Shown: positions 1 through 7,420, numbered from the stretch's first letter. The stretch is 10,257 nt of DNA from Ectobacillus sp048976805 (GCA_048976805.1 JBHGUR010000011.1:1-10257); one strand, 5' to 3'. Translations and numbers: made by a program. Notes: generated from the sequence alone by a model not told the origin.

Positions 1-474
1 GGAAGCTTGAATTTAAATGAAATTGTTCAGGCGCAAGAAAAGGTTTGGTACATTTTCGTGCAGCCGGTCGGGTTTATCGTTTTCTTAATCGCGGCAGTAT
101 CCGAGCTAAACCGGACGCCATTTGACTTGCCGGAAGCCGAATCCGAACTCGTTTCCGGATACCATACGGAATATTCGGGATTCCGTTGGGCGTTCTTTAT
201 GCTTTCCGAGTATGTATATTTCTTTGCGATGGCATCGCTAACGACAGTTTTATTCTTGGGTGGATGGCAGCCGCTGCCGTTTCTCGGCTTCATTCCGGGT
301 GCGGTTTGGTTCGCATTGAAATTCAGCTTGGTTGTATTTCTATTAATCTGGTTCCGCGTTACGTTCCCGCGCCTTCGCGCGGATCAGCTGATGGAATTTG
401 GATGGAAGGTGCTGCTCCCAGTAGCGCTGGCGAATATTTTCTTAACGGCGCTGTTAAAAGAGCTGTTCTTCTAA
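1..474 (+). CDS. nuoH: NADH-quinone oxidoreductase subunit H, C-terminal part
   Basis: This is the last 157 residues of NuoH (ND1), the membrane subunit that forms much of the quinone-access channel of complex I and links the peripheral arm to the proton pumps. The reading frame is open from base 1 with no start, so the gene is cut by the window edge; full Bacillus NuoH is about 330 residues from memory. The diagnostic stretch RTPFDLPEAESELVSGYHTE, followed by YSGFRWAFFMLSEY (bases 112-210), is the acidic matrix/cytosol loop that lines the quinone site. Hydrophobic segments follow (around FLGFIPGAVWFALKF and VALANIFLTALL), separated by the conserved FPRLRADQLM. A 20-nt gap carrying AAAGGGG separates it from nuoI. 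Identification is secure. Confidence 0.97.
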   Translation, partial: GSLNLNEIVQAQEKVWYIFVQPVGFIVFLIAAVSELNRTPFDLPEAESELVSGYHTEYSGFRWAFFMLSEYVYFFAMASLTTVLFLGGWQPLPFLGFIPGAVWFALKFSLVVFLLIWFRVTFPRLRADQLMEFGWKVLLPVALANIFLTALLKELFF

Positions 475-494
475 AACAAAGGGGATGAGAAGAG

Positions 495-914
495 ATGCTA
501 GGGTTATTCAAAGGTATGAAATATACCCTGAACAACTTAACAAAGAAAAAAGTGACGTACGATTATCCTAACCAGCCGCTCCCGCTTCCGGATCGCTTCC
601 GCGGCATTCAAAAGTTTTATCCCGAAAAATGCATCGTCTGCAATCAGTGCGCGACGATTTGCCCGACCGATTGCATTCAGCTGACGGGGAAGAAGCATCC
701 AGACCCGGCGAAGAAGGGGAAAATTATCGATACGTACGACATTAATTTCGAGATTTGCATTTTATGCGATCTTTGTACAGAGGTGTGTCCGACAGAAGCC
801 ATTGTTATGACAAACAACTTCGAGCTTGCGGAATATACGCGCGATGATTTGTTTAAAAACTTGCAATGGCTGGATGAAAACGATACGAATGTCAGAAAGG
901 AGAATAAAGCATGA
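495..914 (+). CDS. nuoI: NADH-quinone oxidoreductase subunit I (2x 4Fe-4S ferredoxin-like)
   Basis: NuoI carries the two tetranuclear iron-sulfur clusters (N6a and N6b) that pass electrons through the peripheral arm of complex I toward the cluster next to the quinone site. Two ferredoxin motifs are visible: C46-x2-C49-x2-C52-x3-C56-P and C88-x2-C91-x2-C94-x3-C98-P. Each supplies three ligands to one cluster and the fourth to the other. C60 is an extra cysteine. At 139 residues it is shorter than the roughly 180-residue E. coli protein, as is usual for Bacillus-type NuoI. The ATG at 495 follows GGGG (481-484) at about 10 nt. Its TGA overlaps the nuoJ ATG in an ATGA junction, suggesting translational coupling. 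Confidence 0.97.
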   Translation: MLGLFKGMKYTLNNLTKKKVTYDYPNQPLPLPDRFRGIQKFYPEKCIVCNQCATICPTDCIQLTGKKHPDPAKKGKIIDTYDINFEICILCDLCTEVCPTEAIVMTNNFELAEYTRDDLFKNLQWLDENDTNVRKENKA

Positions 915-1432
915 GCGGCGAGTTAATAGCATTTCTGACATTGGCGCTAATTGCCATTATGGGCGGGGTGCTTATGCTGAACTTAACGAAGGTCATGCAT
1001 ATGATGCTCGCGCTTGTCTTTACGTTCTTAAGTATTTCTGGATTGTATTTTATGCTGTCGGCAGAATTTGTTGGCGTTGTCCAAATTTTAATTTACTCCG
1101 GCGCGGTTACAATCATTATGATTTTTGGCATCATGCTGACAAAGCATCAGGATGAAACAACCGGAAAGGGCGGAATTCGTTCCTTCCTCGTATTTCTCGG
1201 TGTTGCATCGTTTGGTGCGGTTATGTATTTCGCGGTAAATAACGCGGACTTCACGCCAAAGACAGAGGATGTGGCGCTTCATGAAGAAAACACAAGGCAA
1301 ATTGGGGAATTGCTGTATACGAAATATATCATTCCGTTTGAAGTTACATCCGTTCTATTGTTAGTCGCTCTTGTCGGTGCCATTATTTTAGCGAAAAAAG
1401 ACGGCAAGGAAGAAGGTGGGTCGCGTGAATAG
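911..1432 (+). CDS. nuoJ: NADH-quinone oxidoreductase subunit J
   Basis: NuoJ (ND6) is a membrane subunit of complex I. Its third helix changes conformation during turnover and helps couple quinone reduction to proton pumping. The 173-residue protein is strongly hydrophobic, with about five membrane segments. It contains the family signature EFVGVVQILIYSGAVTIIMI (residues 52-71), the conserved helix with the pi-bulge. The C-terminal tail is charged (KKDGKEEGG). The ATG at 911 has AAAGGAG (896-902) eight nt upstream, lying inside the end of nuoI. The gene overlaps nuoI by 4 nt and runs 8 nt past the chosen start of nuoK. Confidence 0.96.
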   Translation: MSGELIAFLTLALIAIMGGVLMLNLTKVMHMMLALVFTFLSISGLYFMLSAEFVGVVQILIYSGAVTIIMIFGIMLTKHQDETTGKGGIRSFLVFLGVASFGAVMYFAVNNADFTPKTEDVALHEENTRQIGELLYTKYIIPFEVTSVLLLVALVGAIILAKKDGKEEGGSRE

Positions 1433-1739
1433 TGTTCCGGTATCAGCGTATTTGGCGCTGGCGATTATCCTGTTTTGCATCGGCTTGTTCGGTGCTTTGA
1501 CAAAACGAAATACGGTCATTGTGTTAATTTGTATTGAGCTTATGTTAAATGCGGCAAACTTGAATCTTGTAGCATTCAGCAAGCTTGGAATGTTTCCGAG
1601 CTTAAAGGGGCAAATCTTTTCATTGTTTACGATTACAGTAGCTGCGGCGGAAGCGGCGGTAGGCTTGGCGATTTTGATCGCGCTGTATAAAAACCGCGCA
1701 ACCGTGAATACAGACGAAATGGATTCTTTGAAGCATTAG
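1425..1739 (+). CDS. nuoK: NADH-quinone oxidoreductase subunit K
   Basis: NuoK (ND4L) is a small three-helix subunit of the complex I pump, related to the MrpC antiporter subunit. From the GTG at 1425 it is 104 residues. The two membrane glutamates needed for proton transfer are present, E38 in CIELML and E76 in AAAEAAVG, matching E36 and E72 of E. coli. The signature FGALTKRNTVIVL precedes the first glutamate. I chose the GTG at 1425 (protein begins VNSVPVSAYL) because AAGGTGGG (1413-1420) lies a suitable 4-5 nt upstream and relatives begin there. An earlier in-frame GTG at 1416 would add three residues and place the start inside that binding site. The start overlaps the nuoJ end by 8 nt. 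Confidence 0.95.
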   Translation: MNSVPVSAYLALAIILFCIGLFGALTKRNTVIVLICIELMLNAANLNLVAFSKLGMFPSLKGQIFSLFTITVAAAEAAVGLAILIALYKNRATVNTDEMDSLKH

Positions 1740-1760
1740 GGGGAAGGGGGAAGAAGGACA

Positions 1761-3626
1761 ATGATAGATTACGCATGGCTCATACCGCTTTTCCCGCTTG
1801 TTTCCTTTGTGCTCTTGCTGGTTGCCGGTAAGAAGTTAAAAGAAGCGGGCAGCTTGGTCGGCATCGCGCTGACATTTCTCTCGCTTGTGGGCGCGGTACT
1901 CGTATTGCTGGAACGTCTAGCGTCTTCTACGGTGAAGCAGGAATGGACATGGCTTAACATCGGGGATGTAAGCATTACATTCGGCTTTGAAGTAAACGCG
2001 CTAAACGCGCTTATGCTGTTTATTGTAACGCTTGTCAGCTTTTTGGTACATACGTATTCGCGCGGCTATATGCACGGAGATGAACGGTTCCCTGTATTTT
2101 ACGCGTATTTAGGGCTTTTCACATTTGCAATGCTCGGCCTTGTGCTGGCGACCAATTTGCTGCAGCTCTATATTTTCTGGGAGCTTGTGGGACTGGGTTC
2201 ATTCCTATTGATTGGCTTTTACTTCTATAAAGAAGAAGCGAAGGCGGCAGCGAAGAAAGCGTTTATTATGACCCGCATCGGGGATGTCGGCTTATTCATC
2301 GGGATGATTTTATTGTTTTGGCAAGTCGGCAGCTTTGAATATGATGAAATTTTTAAAGCGGTTGCGGCAGGAGAATTATCTGGCGGCATGATCACTCTAA
2401 CGGCGATTTTAATTTTCGTCGGAGCAATCGGGAAATCCGGCCAGTTTCCGCTTCATACGTGGCTTCCAGATGCGATGGAAGGCCCGACGCCTGTATCGGC
2501 GCTCATCCACGCCGCGACGATGGTCGCTGCCGGGGTGTATTTAGTAGCGACGATGTTTCCGCTATTTGAGGCGAGCGAGACGGCGATGCAAACCGTAGCG
2601 ATTGTCGGGGCGTTCACCGCCATTTTCGCAGCTTCAATCGGCCTTGTGCAAACCGATATTAAGCGGGTGCTCGCATATTCTACAGTCAGCCAGCTCGGCT
2701 ATATGATGCTCGCGCTTGGCTCTGCTGGTTACGTGGCCGGGGTGTTCCATTTAATGACGCACGCGTTTTTCAAGGCGCTATTATTCTTGGCGGCAGGAAG
2801 CGTGATTCATGCTGTGCATACGCAAAATATTGAAGAAATGGGCGGCTTGTCTTCCAAAATGAAGATTACGAGTACACTCTTTTTAATCGGAACATTGGCG
2901 ATCAGCGGCGTGCCGCTATTTTCCGGCTTTTTCAGTAAGGATGAAATCTTGATTGCAGCGTGGCAAAGAGGCAACTACGGCTTATTCTGGCTGGCGGTCA
3001 TCGCGGCATTCTTTACAGCGTTTTATATGTTCCGCCTTTACTTTCTCGTATTTACGGGAAAAGCGCACGGGGACCAAAAGCATGTTCATGAATCCCCAAG
3101 GGTTATGACATTCCCAATGATGGTGCTGGGTGTGTTGGCCGTCATTGCCGGTTATGTGAATACACCTTGGTTCGGCACATTCCTTGGTGATTGGCTGACA
3201 GAGGATGTTCCATTTGCAGTTCACGAAGGGCACGGCCCGGCGTGGATTATGATTGTGGCAACGCTTGTTTCCTTGGCGGGAATTCTGTTGGCATATGTAA
3301 TTTACGGAAAAGGAACCTTGTCCCGCGATTGGCTGGCGGGCAAGCAATCTGCTCCGCATAATGTGCTTATGAACAAATATTATATTGATGAACTGTACGG
3401 GGTAACGATTTTGCCGCTCGTCAAAGGAATTGCGAAGCTGTTTGCGGCAATCGAGCAATTTATAGTAGAAGGAATTGCCCAGATTATTGCGGGCATTGTG
3501 AGCGGGTTCGGCACGGCCGGCTCTAGGCTGCAAAGCGGACAAGTCCAAACATACGGGGCGGTCGCCTTTGTCGGGCTGGCAGTTCTGCTTGTGATTCTTG
3601 TTGTAACAGGGGGGTATTTACAATGA
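1761..3626 (+). CDS. nuoL: NADH-quinone oxidoreductase subunit L (antiporter-like)
   Basis: NuoL (ND5) is the distal antiporter-like proton pump of complex I, with the long lateral helix that spans the other pumps. At 621 residues it has the usual length. Key residues are visible: E141 in FWELVG (E144 of E. coli), K225 in GAIGKSGQFPLHTWLPDAM, H250 in ALIHAATM, K301 in DIKRVLAYSTVSQ, H330/H334/K338 in the FHLMTHAFFKAL helix, and K393-D394-E395 in GFFSKDEIL. The C-terminus (MNKYYIDELYGV, then long hydrophobic segments) is the typical lateral helix and anchor. The ATG at 1761 follows purine-rich G runs (1739-1750, 1756-1757). It overlaps nuoM by 4 nt (ATGA). Confidence 0.97.
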   Translation: MIDYAWLIPLFPLVSFVLLLVAGKKLKEAGSLVGIALTFLSLVGAVLVLLERLASSTVKQEWTWLNIGDVSITFGFEVNALNALMLFIVTLVSFLVHTYSRGYMHGDERFPVFYAYLGLFTFAMLGLVLATNLLQLYIFWELVGLGSFLLIGFYFYKEEAKAAAKKAFIMTRIGDVGLFIGMILLFWQVGSFEYDEIFKAVAAGELSGGMITLTAILIFVGAIGKSGQFPLHTWLPDAMEGPTPVSALIHAATMVAAGVYLVATMFPLFEASETAMQTVAIVGAFTAIFAASIGLVQTDIKRVLAYSTVSQLGYMMLALGSAGYVAGVFHLMTHAFFKALLFLAAGSVIHAVHTQNIEEMGGLSSKMKITSTLFLIGTLAISGVPLFSGFFSKDEILIAAWQRGNYGLFWLAVIAAFFTAFYMFRLYFLVFTGKAHGDQKHVHESPRVMTFPMMVLGVLAVIAGYVNTPWFGTFLGDWLTEDVPFAVHEGHGPAWIMIVATLVSLAGILLAYVIYGKGTLSRDWLAGKQSAPHNVLMNKYYIDELYGVTILPLVKGIAKLFAAIEQFIVEGIAQIIAGIVSGFGTAGSRLQSGQVQTYGAVAFVGLAVLLVILVVTGGYLQ

Positions 3627-5122
3627 GCTATCTGTTGACGGTTTTCATCTTCTCCCCGCTTTTAGGTATTCTCGCTTTAATGTTCATACCGAAGGAACAG
3701 GAGAAAACGGCAAAGCTCATCGGCATCTTGGCGACCTTGCCGCCGCTTATTTGCTCATTCATATTGTATAGCGCATATGCAGCGGGAAAAGGCTTTGATT
3801 CTTTTGCGGAGAAAGCTGAGTGGATTCGCTTCGGGCGTTTTGCCGAGCTAAAGGGAGATTTCTTTACAATCCATTATGAGCTTGGTGTTGATGGCTTCGC
3901 CTTCGTCATGATGATGCTAACAGCGGTGCTTGCAACATTGGCGGCCGTAACGGCGATTTCCATCCACAAGCAGGCAAAAGGTTTTTATATGCTGCTGCTA
4001 TTGTTGGAAATCGGCATGCTCGGCGTGTTTGCAGCGAAAAATCTGCTGCTGTTTTTCGTCTTTTTTGAAATTACGTTGCCGGCGATGTTCCTGCTCGTTG
4101 GAAAATGGGGCAAATTTGCAAGCGAGAAAGCTGCATATAGCTATTTAGTGTACAACGGCATTGGTTCGGCAATTTTGCTTATCGCATTTTCTGTTATTTT
4201 CGGAAAAACGGGCACGACGGACATCGAGGCGCTTCAGCAAATTCTCGTATCGGGCGAAGGGCCGCTTGGGCCGATTTCCGATTCTCTGCAGTTTGGCTTA
4301 TTTTTAAGCATTTTAATTGCTTTTGGAATCAAGCTTCCAGTATTTCCGCTCCACCGCTGGATGGTAAATGTACACGTGCAGGCGCCTCCGGCAGTGGTTA
4401 TGCTTCACGCCGGCGTGCTCTTAAAAATCGGGGCATACGGGCTTGTGCGCTTTGGCCTCGGCTTCTTCCCGGACGAGTTTGAAGATATGGCCGCGCTGAT
4501 TGCGGTGCTCGGTGTTGTGAATTTATTATACGGCGCGTTTTTGGCGCTTATTCAAACAGATTTCCGAAAAGTGCTTGCCTATTCCAGTATTTCGCATATG
4601 GGCATCGTCTTAATCGGCTTGGCAGCGCTAAATGAAGCAGGCATGCAGGGCGCGATTTTCCAAGTTGTATCGCACGGCTTAATCGCGGCATTTCTATTCT
4701 TCTTGCTTGGCGTGATCGAACAGCGCTTTGGCACATCGGATATTGCCGCGCTTGGCGGCCTTGCCAAGCAGATGCCAATCTTTGGCGGCTTCCTGCTGGC
4801 GGGCGCGATGGCTTCCCTCGGCCTTCCGGGCATGTCCGGCTTTGTCAGTGAGTTGCTGGCGTTTCTCGGTTTATTTAATTCGATGCCGATCATTGCGGCT
4901 GTCGGAACGCTCGGCATCATTTTAACGGCGGCGTACTTGCTGCGCGCGGTTCTTGCAATTACATTCGGGAAGCGCGAGTACGAAGCAAAAGCGGATTTAA
5001 AGGGATGGGAGTTTATTCCAGTAATCGTATTGTTATTCTTTATCATTATTATCGGGGTAGCGCCGAATACGCTTGGCGAGCCGATTAGTACTACGTTACA
5101 GCTTCTAGGGATAAGGGGGTAG
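3623..5122 (+). CDS. nuoM: NADH-quinone oxidoreductase subunit M (antiporter-like)
   Basis: NuoM (ND4) is the middle antiporter-like proton channel of complex I. It is 499 residues, the family length, and is a multi-helix membrane protein throughout. Residues known to be essential in the family are present: E149 in FVFFEITLPAMF (E144 in E. coli), K237 in AFGIKLPVFPLHRW, K268 in HAGVLLKIGAYG, and E410 in LPGMSGFVSELLAF (E407 in E. coli). The motif QTDFRKVLAYSSISHMG (from residue 311) is the conserved broken-helix region shared with NuoL. AGGGGGG (3608-3614) lies 8 nt before the ATG, inside the end of nuoL. The gene ends 6 nt before nuoN. Confidence 0.97.
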   Translation: MSYLLTVFIFSPLLGILALMFIPKEQEKTAKLIGILATLPPLICSFILYSAYAAGKGFDSFAEKAEWIRFGRFAELKGDFFTIHYELGVDGFAFVMMMLTAVLATLAAVTAISIHKQAKGFYMLLLLLEIGMLGVFAAKNLLLFFVFFEITLPAMFLLVGKWGKFASEKAAYSYLVYNGIGSAILLIAFSVIFGKTGTTDIEALQQILVSGEGPLGPISDSLQFGLFLSILIAFGIKLPVFPLHRWMVNVHVQAPPAVVMLHAGVLLKIGAYGLVRFGLGFFPDEFEDMAALIAVLGVVNLLYGAFLALIQTDFRKVLAYSSISHMGIVLIGLAALNEAGMQGAIFQVVSHGLIAAFLFFLLGVIEQRFGTSDIAALGGLAKQMPIFGGFLLAGAMASLGLPGMSGFVSELLAFLGLFNSMPIIAAVGTLGIILTAAYLLRAVLAITFGKREYEAKADLKGWEFIPVIVLLFFIIIIGVAPNTLGEPISTTLQLLGIRG

Positions 5123-5128
5123 GATAGT

Positions 5129-6649
5129 ATGGACATGGAAACACTGCTAAGCTTGAACTGGGGCTTGATGATGCCGGAGTTTATTATCGTCGGTGCCGCT
5201 ATCCTTCTATCGCTCCTGGATTTGTTCGCAAAGGATACGTTCAATCGGCGCAGCCTTGCATACATCGCTTTTGGCGCAGCCATCTTGGCGCTCGTTTCGC
5301 TTATGTTGCTGTACGGCGAACCGGCAGGGGATATTTTGGACGGCACGTTCGTGCTGGATGGCTTTGCGAAAGCCTTTAAAACATTGTTGCTGCTCGGCGC
5401 AGCGCTTGTCTTTCTGTTGGCGATGAGCGATACGAACGAAAAACCGATTGCAGATGTCGGCGAATATTATTACTTATTTTTAACCGCGCTGCTTGGCGCG
5501 ATGTTTATGACATCAAGCAATGATTTAATTACATTGTTTGTCGGATTGGAGCTATTGACAGTATCTTCCTTTATACTAGTGGGAATTCGCAAGCATCATC
5601 AGGCAGCAAATGAAGCTGCGATGAAATATGTCATTAACGGCGGTATTTCCACGGCAATTACGTTGTTTGGCCTTAGCTATTTGTACGGATTAACAGGTAC
5701 GACAAACGTAATTGAAATGCGCGACAAATTAGGACAAGGTGTGAGCGGGGATATTCAGCTCATTCTCTCTCTTGCTTTTTTGATTACCTTTGTCGGATTG
5801 TCCTTCAAGCTGGCGACCGCTCCGTTTCATATGTGGGCGCCGGATGTGTACCAAGGAGCGGCGACACCGGTAACGGCTTTTCTCGGAACAGTATCAAAAC
5901 TTGCCGGATTTGTCATCATTTTGCGCATTTTCCTTTTGATTTTTGCGGGAATTCCAGTGAATAACGGAACGGAAGCGCTGCTGATGAATATGAGAAATTA
6001 TATTGTGGTGCTGGCGGCAATTACGATGATTGTTGGCAATATCGTCGCCTTAAAGCAAAGTAATGCAAAACGGCTGTTTGCGTATTCAGGAATCGCGCAT
6101 GCCGGCTACTTGCTCGTGCCGTTTGTGGCATTGTCGCCGTTTATGATGGACAGCATGTGGTTTTATATGCTGGCATATGTTCTTATGAATATCGGGGCAT
6201 TCGCTGTCATTCATGCGTTAAATAAGGAAAGCGGCAAGGAAGGGCTTGGCATCTTTGCGGGATTGTATCAGCGTTCGCCGCTAACGGCGGTGCTGATGGC
6301 AATTTTCATTTTATCGTTGGCTGGAATTCCGGGAACGGCCGGGTTTATCGGGAAAATCAATATTTTCCTCGGCGTGTTCGTGATGGAGCCGGCAAACTAT
6401 ATCTTGCCTGCGATTATGATGGGGACGACGGTTGTTTCCTTTGTGTATTACTTCCGCGTGCTGCAGCTTATGTTTTTCCGCCAGCCGGATATGGAAGGAA
6501 AGCTGGCGCTTCCGGCAGGAGTGCGGGCGGCGCTGCTGCTGTGCGCTATATTTACCGTCCTGCTTGGGGTTCTTCCCGCAATCGGATACGACTTTTTCTA
6601 TAACAACTTTCCGCTGTTAAAAGATTTCTTTTTCACAGGGGCAAAATAA
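5129..6649 (+). CDS. nuoN: NADH-quinone oxidoreductase subunit N (antiporter-like)
   Basis: NuoN (ND2) is the antiporter-like pump nearest the quinone-binding end of the complex I membrane arm. It is 506 residues. Family residues visible are E141 in LFVGLELLTVSSF, K227 in GLSFKLATAPFHMWAPDVY, K257 in GTVSKLAGF, and K409 in PGTAGFIGKI, corresponding to E133, K217, K247 and K395 of E. coli. The ATG at 5129 follows AAGGGGGTAGG (5113-5123), which spans the nuoM stop. A second ATG two codons on (5135) would give a nearly identical protein. It is the last gene of the operon: a terminator hairpin starts 28 nt after the stop. Confidence 0.97.
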   Translation: MDMETLLSLNWGLMMPEFIIVGAAILLSLLDLFAKDTFNRRSLAYIAFGAAILALVSLMLLYGEPAGDILDGTFVLDGFAKAFKTLLLLGAALVFLLAMSDTNEKPIADVGEYYYLFLTALLGAMFMTSSNDLITLFVGLELLTVSSFILVGIRKHHQAANEAAMKYVINGGISTAITLFGLSYLYGLTGTTNVIEMRDKLGQGVSGDIQLILSLAFLITFVGLSFKLATAPFHMWAPDVYQGAATPVTAFLGTVSKLAGFVIILRIFLLIFAGIPVNNGTEALLMNMRNYIVVLAAITMIVGNIVALKQSNAKRLFAYSGIAHAGYLLVPFVALSPFMMDSMWFYMLAYVLMNIGAFAVIHALNKESGKEGLGIFAGLYQRSPLTAVLMAIFILSLAGIPGTAGFIGKINIFLGVFVMEPANYILPAIMMGTTVVSFVYYFRVLQLMFFRQPDMEGKLALPAGVRAALLLCAIFTVLLGVLPAIGYDFFYNNFPLLKDFFFTGAK

Positions 6650-6677
6650 AGAAAAAGGTGGTACAATATGCTTGTAT

Positions 6678-6709
6678 AAAAAGTGTAGAGTTTACGCTCT
6701 ACGCTTTTT
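6678..6709 (+). terminator. Intrinsic terminator of the nuo operon
   Basis: AAAAAGTGTAGAG (6678-6690) pairs with CTCTACGCTTTTT (6697-6709) around the six-base loop TTTACG. This gives a 13-bp stem with one T·G wobble. The five T residues are also part of the stem, and further T runs follow at 6719-6723 and 6729-6735. Because an A run precedes the stem, it could also terminate transcription from the opposite strand. Its place 28 nt after nuoN marks the operon end. Confidence 0.85.
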
Positions 6710-6848
6710 ATTTGAGTGTTTTTAGCCATTTTTTTGTGAAAACTATAACAACTTATGATAGACAGCAAGATACATTTTTGCAAAGGCATCACCATCGCTC
6801 CCGTGCAGGGGAAGCAAGGGTCTTGTCTAAGCAGATTTTTTTAAAACA

Positions 6849-6987
6849 GGCGGGCGTGTTGTCACAGCCGAGCCCGGGGGCGCACACAACAGCGGGCTGT
6901 ATGAACAGAGCGGGACTCCAGCGCTTGGGCAGGTCACTAAAAAGGGTTTGACCGTTACTGCATATGGCGGAAGTACAACCCCCGCCC
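6849..6987 (+). other. Candidate structured RNA segment, class unknown
   Basis: GGCGGG (6849-6854) plus GTTGT (6858-6862) can pair with ACAAC (6975-6979) plus CCCGCC (6981-6986), an 11-bp closing stem with a small internal loop. Inside it, ACAGCC (6864-6869) pairs with GGCTGT (6895-6900), and GGTCA (6932-6936) with TGACC (6949-6953). A short CCAG/TTGG hairpin lies around 6918-6928. This gives a multi-branch fold of about 138 nt. I match it to no known family. GC-rich DNA gives some pairing by chance, and the same bases also hold a coding-like frame, so confidence is low. The strand is assumed from the downstream genes. Confidence 0.25.
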
Positions 6988-7002
6988 AAAAAAAGTTTTT
7001 TC

Positions 7003-7144
7003 AGCCGGCGTCGCTTTTTTGGATTGTCCAGCTTCGCCGGCTAGGCGCTGCCATCTAAGAACCTTCGCCCATAAAAGCAAAAAGCGCTTTTTTTGGTCGA
7101 AGAACCTTAGCTTCTGCGCCTGAGCAAGCCGGCTCCGCTTTTCT
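7003..7144 (+). repeat. Long imperfect hairpin with duplicated tail, intergenic repeat-like
   Basis: A nested hairpin spans 7036-7133. From outside inward, GCCGGCT (7036-7042) pairs with AGCCGGC (7127-7133) and AGGCGC (7043-7048) with GCGCCT (7116-7121). CTAAG (7055-7059) pairs with CTTAG (7106-7110), then comes a symmetric AAC/AAC internal loop, then CTTCG (7063-7067) with CGAAG (7098-7102). The apex is AAAAGC (7073-7078) with GCTTTT (7086-7091), ending in T7. The 3' tail AGCCGGCTCCGCTTTTCT (7127-7144) is repeated upstream as AGCCGGCGTCGCTTTTTT (7003-7020), 15 of 18 bases the same. The pattern (TTGTCCAGCT start, CGCTTTTCTT end, GC-rich clamp) resembles structured intergenic repeats that I recall as common in Bacillaceae. 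The hairpin itself is plain; the family assignment is from memory. Confidence 0.55.
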
Positions 7145-7168
7145 TAGTAAAGGAGGGATAAGGTTAAT

Positions 7169-7405
7169 TTGGCACAAATGTTAGGGCAACAAGCACTTAT
7201 TGCGATCGTTTCGCATTTATTATTTATTACCCTTACTTGGTGGGCGCTGCAAGGCATTCATTTTGAGCGTCTCATGAAAAAGGGGAAGGTCGTTCAGACA
7301 AGGGTGCTGCTTATTTTGCTGACCATTGCCATTGGAACGTCAGTTAGTAATTTTTTCCTGGACTATTTAGGGTATTCCAAAAGTCTGACCTATCTGCTTA
7401 AATAA
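7169..7405 (+). CDS. ywzB: DUF1146 family membrane protein, YwzB-like
   Basis: A 78-residue protein matching the DUF1146 family (B. subtilis YwzB), whose function is not known. Two membrane segments are visible, about residues 9-29 (containing LTWWALQGIHFE) and 46-64 (VLLILLTIAIGTSVSNFFL). They are separated by a basic loop (RLMKKGKVVQTR) that should face the cytoplasm. The conserved family features WWALQ and SNFFLDYL are present. I chose the TTG at 7169: AGGAGGG (7151-7157) lies 11 nt upstream and a second weak AAGG (7160-7163) 5 nt upstream. The ATG at 7178 would be too far from either, although it would lose only three residues. It follows the structured repeat and leads into ywmB, probably on the same transcript. 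Confidence 0.85.
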   Translation: MAQMLGQQALIAIVSHLLFITLTWWALQGIHFERLMKKGKVVQTRVLLILLTIAIGTSVSNFFLDYLGYSKSLTYLLK

Positions 7406-7420
7406 TTTTGTCGAGTATAC

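Larger units (their letters stand above)
6710..7168. other. Non-coding region between nuoN and ywzB
   Basis: About 460 bases without a gene I can support. The first part (6710-6790) is AT-rich and may hold a promoter for the next operon, but I see no convincing -35/-10 pair; TATGAT at 6754-6759 lacks a partner at the right distance. From about 6790 the base composition turns GC-rich. CCC/GGG pairing forms a small hairpin at 6798-6819. A larger set of inverted repeats is nested between 6849 and 6986, and A7-G-T6 lies at 6988-7001. The long hairpin repeat listed separately follows. The region ends with AAAGGAGGG (7149-7157), the ribosome binding site of ywzB. No tRNA, rRNA or riboswitch class was recognised. 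Confidence 0.6.

Noticed and set aside
2982..3548. 188-codon open frame on the - strand
   Set aside because: It is antisense to nuoL, whose frame is intact and carries known motifs; the composition (many His, Asn, Arg) is that of a shadow frame.
4579..5346. 255-codon open frame on the - strand
   Set aside because: It lies wholly antisense to nuoM and nuoN and is rich in serine, proline and arginine, as expected from the complement of hydrophobic codons. It spans a gene boundary and has no family resemblance.
6655..6679. AAGGTGG followed by ATG and a three-codon frame ending TAA, next to the nuo terminator
   Set aside because: It looks like a translation start, but a three-residue product overlapping a terminator stem is most simply chance.
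6721..6765. Sigma-A promoter for the ywzB operon
   Set aside because: TATGAT (6754-6759) and TATAAC (6744-6749) occur, but no TTGACA-like box stands 16-18 nt upstream; TTGTGA is only 14 nt from TATGAT.
6755..6844. 29-codon + frame beginning ATG at 6755
   Set aside because: No ribosome binding site precedes it and the product resembles nothing known.
6658..6951. 97-codon + frame starting GTG just after nuoN
   Set aside because: It runs through the nuo terminator, has no protein-like pattern and changes composition midway. The GTG is part of AAGGTGG itself.
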